Part shown: piece by piece, positions 62,622-64,000 of the stretch
Numbering within the stretch: position 1 is the first letter of the stretch
Layout of the letters: each line of letters begins with the position of its first letter
Origin: an uncultured Paraprevotella sp.
Lineage (GTDB): Bacteria > Bacteroidota > Bacteroidia > Bacteroidales > Bacteroidaceae
Reading direction: 5' to 3'
Assembly: GCA_900546665.1 (NCBI GenBank)
Contig: URDY01000003.1
Coordinates: 1-64,000 of the forward strand
DNA: 64,000 bases
Notes under the pieces: generated by a model
What the model was told of the DNA's origin: nothing
The model's input: the letters and a program-made list of their open reading frames with translations, nothing else
Databases searched by the model: none
Made by a program: the position numbers and the translations under genes

Positions 62622-64000
62622 TTATAGGTTGGCCAGTTCGATAAATTTGTCTACAGCGGCACTTAAACCATCTTTGTTCTTTCCGCCTGCTGTTGCAAAA
62701 TGTGCCTGACCACCGCCACCGCCTTGGATCAGTTTGGCAGCTTCACGAATGATCTGACCTACATTAATGCCGTGTTCCTTAACCATTGTGTCGGATGCAG
62801 CTGCTGTCAGCATAGGTTTGTCTTCGTATATGCTTCCGATGATAACAATTGCATTTTCTGTCTCATTACGTAATTGGAAAGCCATATCCTTAACAATGTC
62901 TGCCGGCATCGGGATTACGCGGCTATATAAGGTAACTCCGTTGATGGTTCTGGCATTTTGAATAATTTCTTTTTTTGTCAGAGCGGCTTTTTCTTTGATT
63001 ACGTTTTCCAGCTGTTTTTTCAATGTACCGTTTTCTTCTATGGCACGTGTGATAGCGGCCTTGACGTCTGGAGCGTTATTGAACATAGATCGCAGGCTGT
63101 TTACAAGATCCTGCATTTCATCGATCATTTGTTCAACTTTCTCTCCCGTGATTGCCTCGATACGGCGTACACCTGCTGCAACGGAACTTTCGCTTAGGAT
63201 TTTCACCATACCTAACTTTCCAGTAGATTTGGCATGGCAACCACCGCAGAATTCTACACTGTCACCGAACTGTACAACACGAACCTTGTCTCCATATTTT
63301 TCACCAAACAAAGCAATGGCTCCCAGTTCTTTTGCCTTTTCAATAGGCATGTCGCGGTGATCCTGCAACGGTATGTTTTCTCTGATTTTTGCGTTGACAA
63401 GGTGTTCAACCTGACGCAACTCTTCATCTGTCACTTTCTGGAAGTGAGAAAAGTCGAAACGGAGATAGTCTGGGGTTACGAGTGATCCTTTCTGTTCTAC
63501 ATGTTCACCGAGTACGGTACGCAGTGCCTGATCGAGCAGGTGAGTACAAGTGTGGTTTGCTTCACTGGCTGCACGAGCGTCAGTATCTACACATGCCATG
63601 AAGTTTGCTTCCGGATGTTGCGGCAAAGTTTTGGCAAGATGAACAGGAAGATTGTTTTCGCGTTTGGTATCGATAATCTCAATAGTTTCAAATTCAGAAC
63701 AGATAACGCCTTTATCGCCGACTTGTCCACCCATTTCGGCATAGAACGGAGTAGTGTCAAGTACGATTTGGTATAAAGTCTGTTTCTTTTGGGTGATTTT
63801 ACGGTAACGCAGAATATGACATTCATATTCAGTGTAGTCCCAGCCGACGAATTGAGTTTCGCCTTCTGCCAAAACAACCCAGTCGCCAGTTTCTACGGCA
63901 GCAGCATTACGGGCACGTTCCTTTTGTTTTTGCATTTCCGCATTAAAGGTTTCTTCATCAACGCTCATACCGTTTTCGCGGCAGATCAATTCTGTCAGAT
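62622..64000 (-). CDS. alaS: Alanine--tRNA ligase, 3' part (runs off the window)
   Basis: Only the C-terminal 459 or so codons are inside the window; the frame is open to the edge, and the 5' part lies beyond it. The visible part starts within the central region ([15 protein letters not shown]), followed by an editing domain with the zinc site NHTCTHLL and [11 protein letters not shown], and the C-Ala/DHHA1 end with [14 protein letters not shown]. It charges tRNA-Ala and corrects Ser/Gly mischarging. The start codon was not seen. Confidence 0.96.
   Translation of the reverse strand, partial: LTELICRENGMSVDEETFNAEMQKQKERARNAAAVETGDWVVLAEGETQFVGWDYTEYECHILRYRKITQKKQTLYQIVLDTTPFYAEMGGQVGDKGVICSEFETIEIIDTKRENNLPVHLAKTLPQHPEANFMACVDTDARAASEANHTCTHLLDQALRTVLGEHVEQKGSLVTPDYLRFDFSHFQKVTDEELRQVEHLVNAKIRENIPLQDHRDMPIEKAKELGAIALFGEKYGDKVRVVQFGDSVEFCGGCHAKSTGKLGMVKILSESSVAAGVRRIEAITGEKVEQMIDEMQDLVNSLRSMFNNAPDVKAAITRAIEENGTLKKQLENVIKEKAALTKKEIIQNARTINGVTLYSRVIPMPADIVKDMAFQLRNETENAIVIIGSIYEDKPMLTAAASDTMVKEHGINVGQIIREAAKLIQGGGGGQAHFATAGGKNKDGLSAAVDKFIELANL

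Overview
The window comes from a member of the Bacteroidales (Bacteroidota). The evidence is the TAnnTTTG -7 promoter boxes, often with TTTG about 19-20 bp upstream; a tmRNA with tag GENNYALAA; a TonB-dependent receptor with an N-terminal carboxypeptidase-regulatory-like domain; GldH; GlyRS of the single-chain type; and many Bacteroidales-specific exported families. No rRNA operon, integrase, transposase or CRISPR array was found. The genus cannot be fixed from the sequence alone.

Layout. 0.3-8.8 kb: a two-TM unknown protein, a TonB receptor with a beta-helix-like lipoprotein, a DUF4836-like lipoprotein and an FtsX-like permease. 8.9-9.3 kb: tmRNA with its terminator. 9.4-14.8 kb: a small pectin (rhamnogalacturonan) locus with a DUF4861-like protein, a GH105 hydrolase and a divergent PL26-like lyase. 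14.9-19.6 kb: tRNA-Leu, then a minus-strand operon parC / DUF3316-like / S41 protease. 19.8-23.9 kb: glyS, an FKBP lipoprotein, a membrane-spanning HTH regulator and a lipocalin-like exported protein. 24.0-28.5 kb: an accessory patch with three relatives of one aspartyl-protease/PDZ lipoprotein (a dead remnant, an intact gene and an internally deleted gene), an AAA-like/PD-(D/E)XK protein and a truncated winged-helix gene. 28.6-34.2 kb: asd, then an antiporter / tcdA / LolD-like / CvfB-like operon. 34.2-35.3 kb: a gene desert with two unusual repeat systems. 35.3-43.3 kb: rplS, a 5'-nucleotidase split into two genes, a barrel protein, a 2[4Fe-4S] ferredoxin of 54 residues, an aspartate aminotransferase, ribBA and an LptF/G permease. 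43.5-50.1 kb: tRNA-Met, a stand-alone IMP cyclohydrolase, and the elongasome cluster mreB-mreC-mreD-PBP2-rodA. 50.1-54.2 kb: gldH, ricT, holB and metF. 54.4-56.5 kb: a GH51 arabinofuranosidase. 56.6-62.3 kb: a patch of mostly envelope-facing genes. 62.6 kb to the edge: the 3' part of alaS.

Gene cooperation. The GH105, PL26-like and DUF4861-like proteins probably finish breakdown of rhamnogalacturonan oligosaccharides; GH51 would remove arabinose side chains but is about 40 kb away. The mre/PBP2/RodA block is the lateral-wall elongation machine. The 56.6-62.3 kb patch is the most novel part: a trypsin-fold-like protein whose catalytic serine appears replaced is translationally coupled to a lipoprotein joining MORN repeats to a GH25 lysozyme. 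It is followed by a lipoprotein translationally coupled to a subclass-A2-like class A beta-lactamase, then CorA and a VanX-like M15 peptidase.

All calls come from reading the sequence. Family names marked as '-like' or with a DUF number are from memory of conserved motifs and were not searched.
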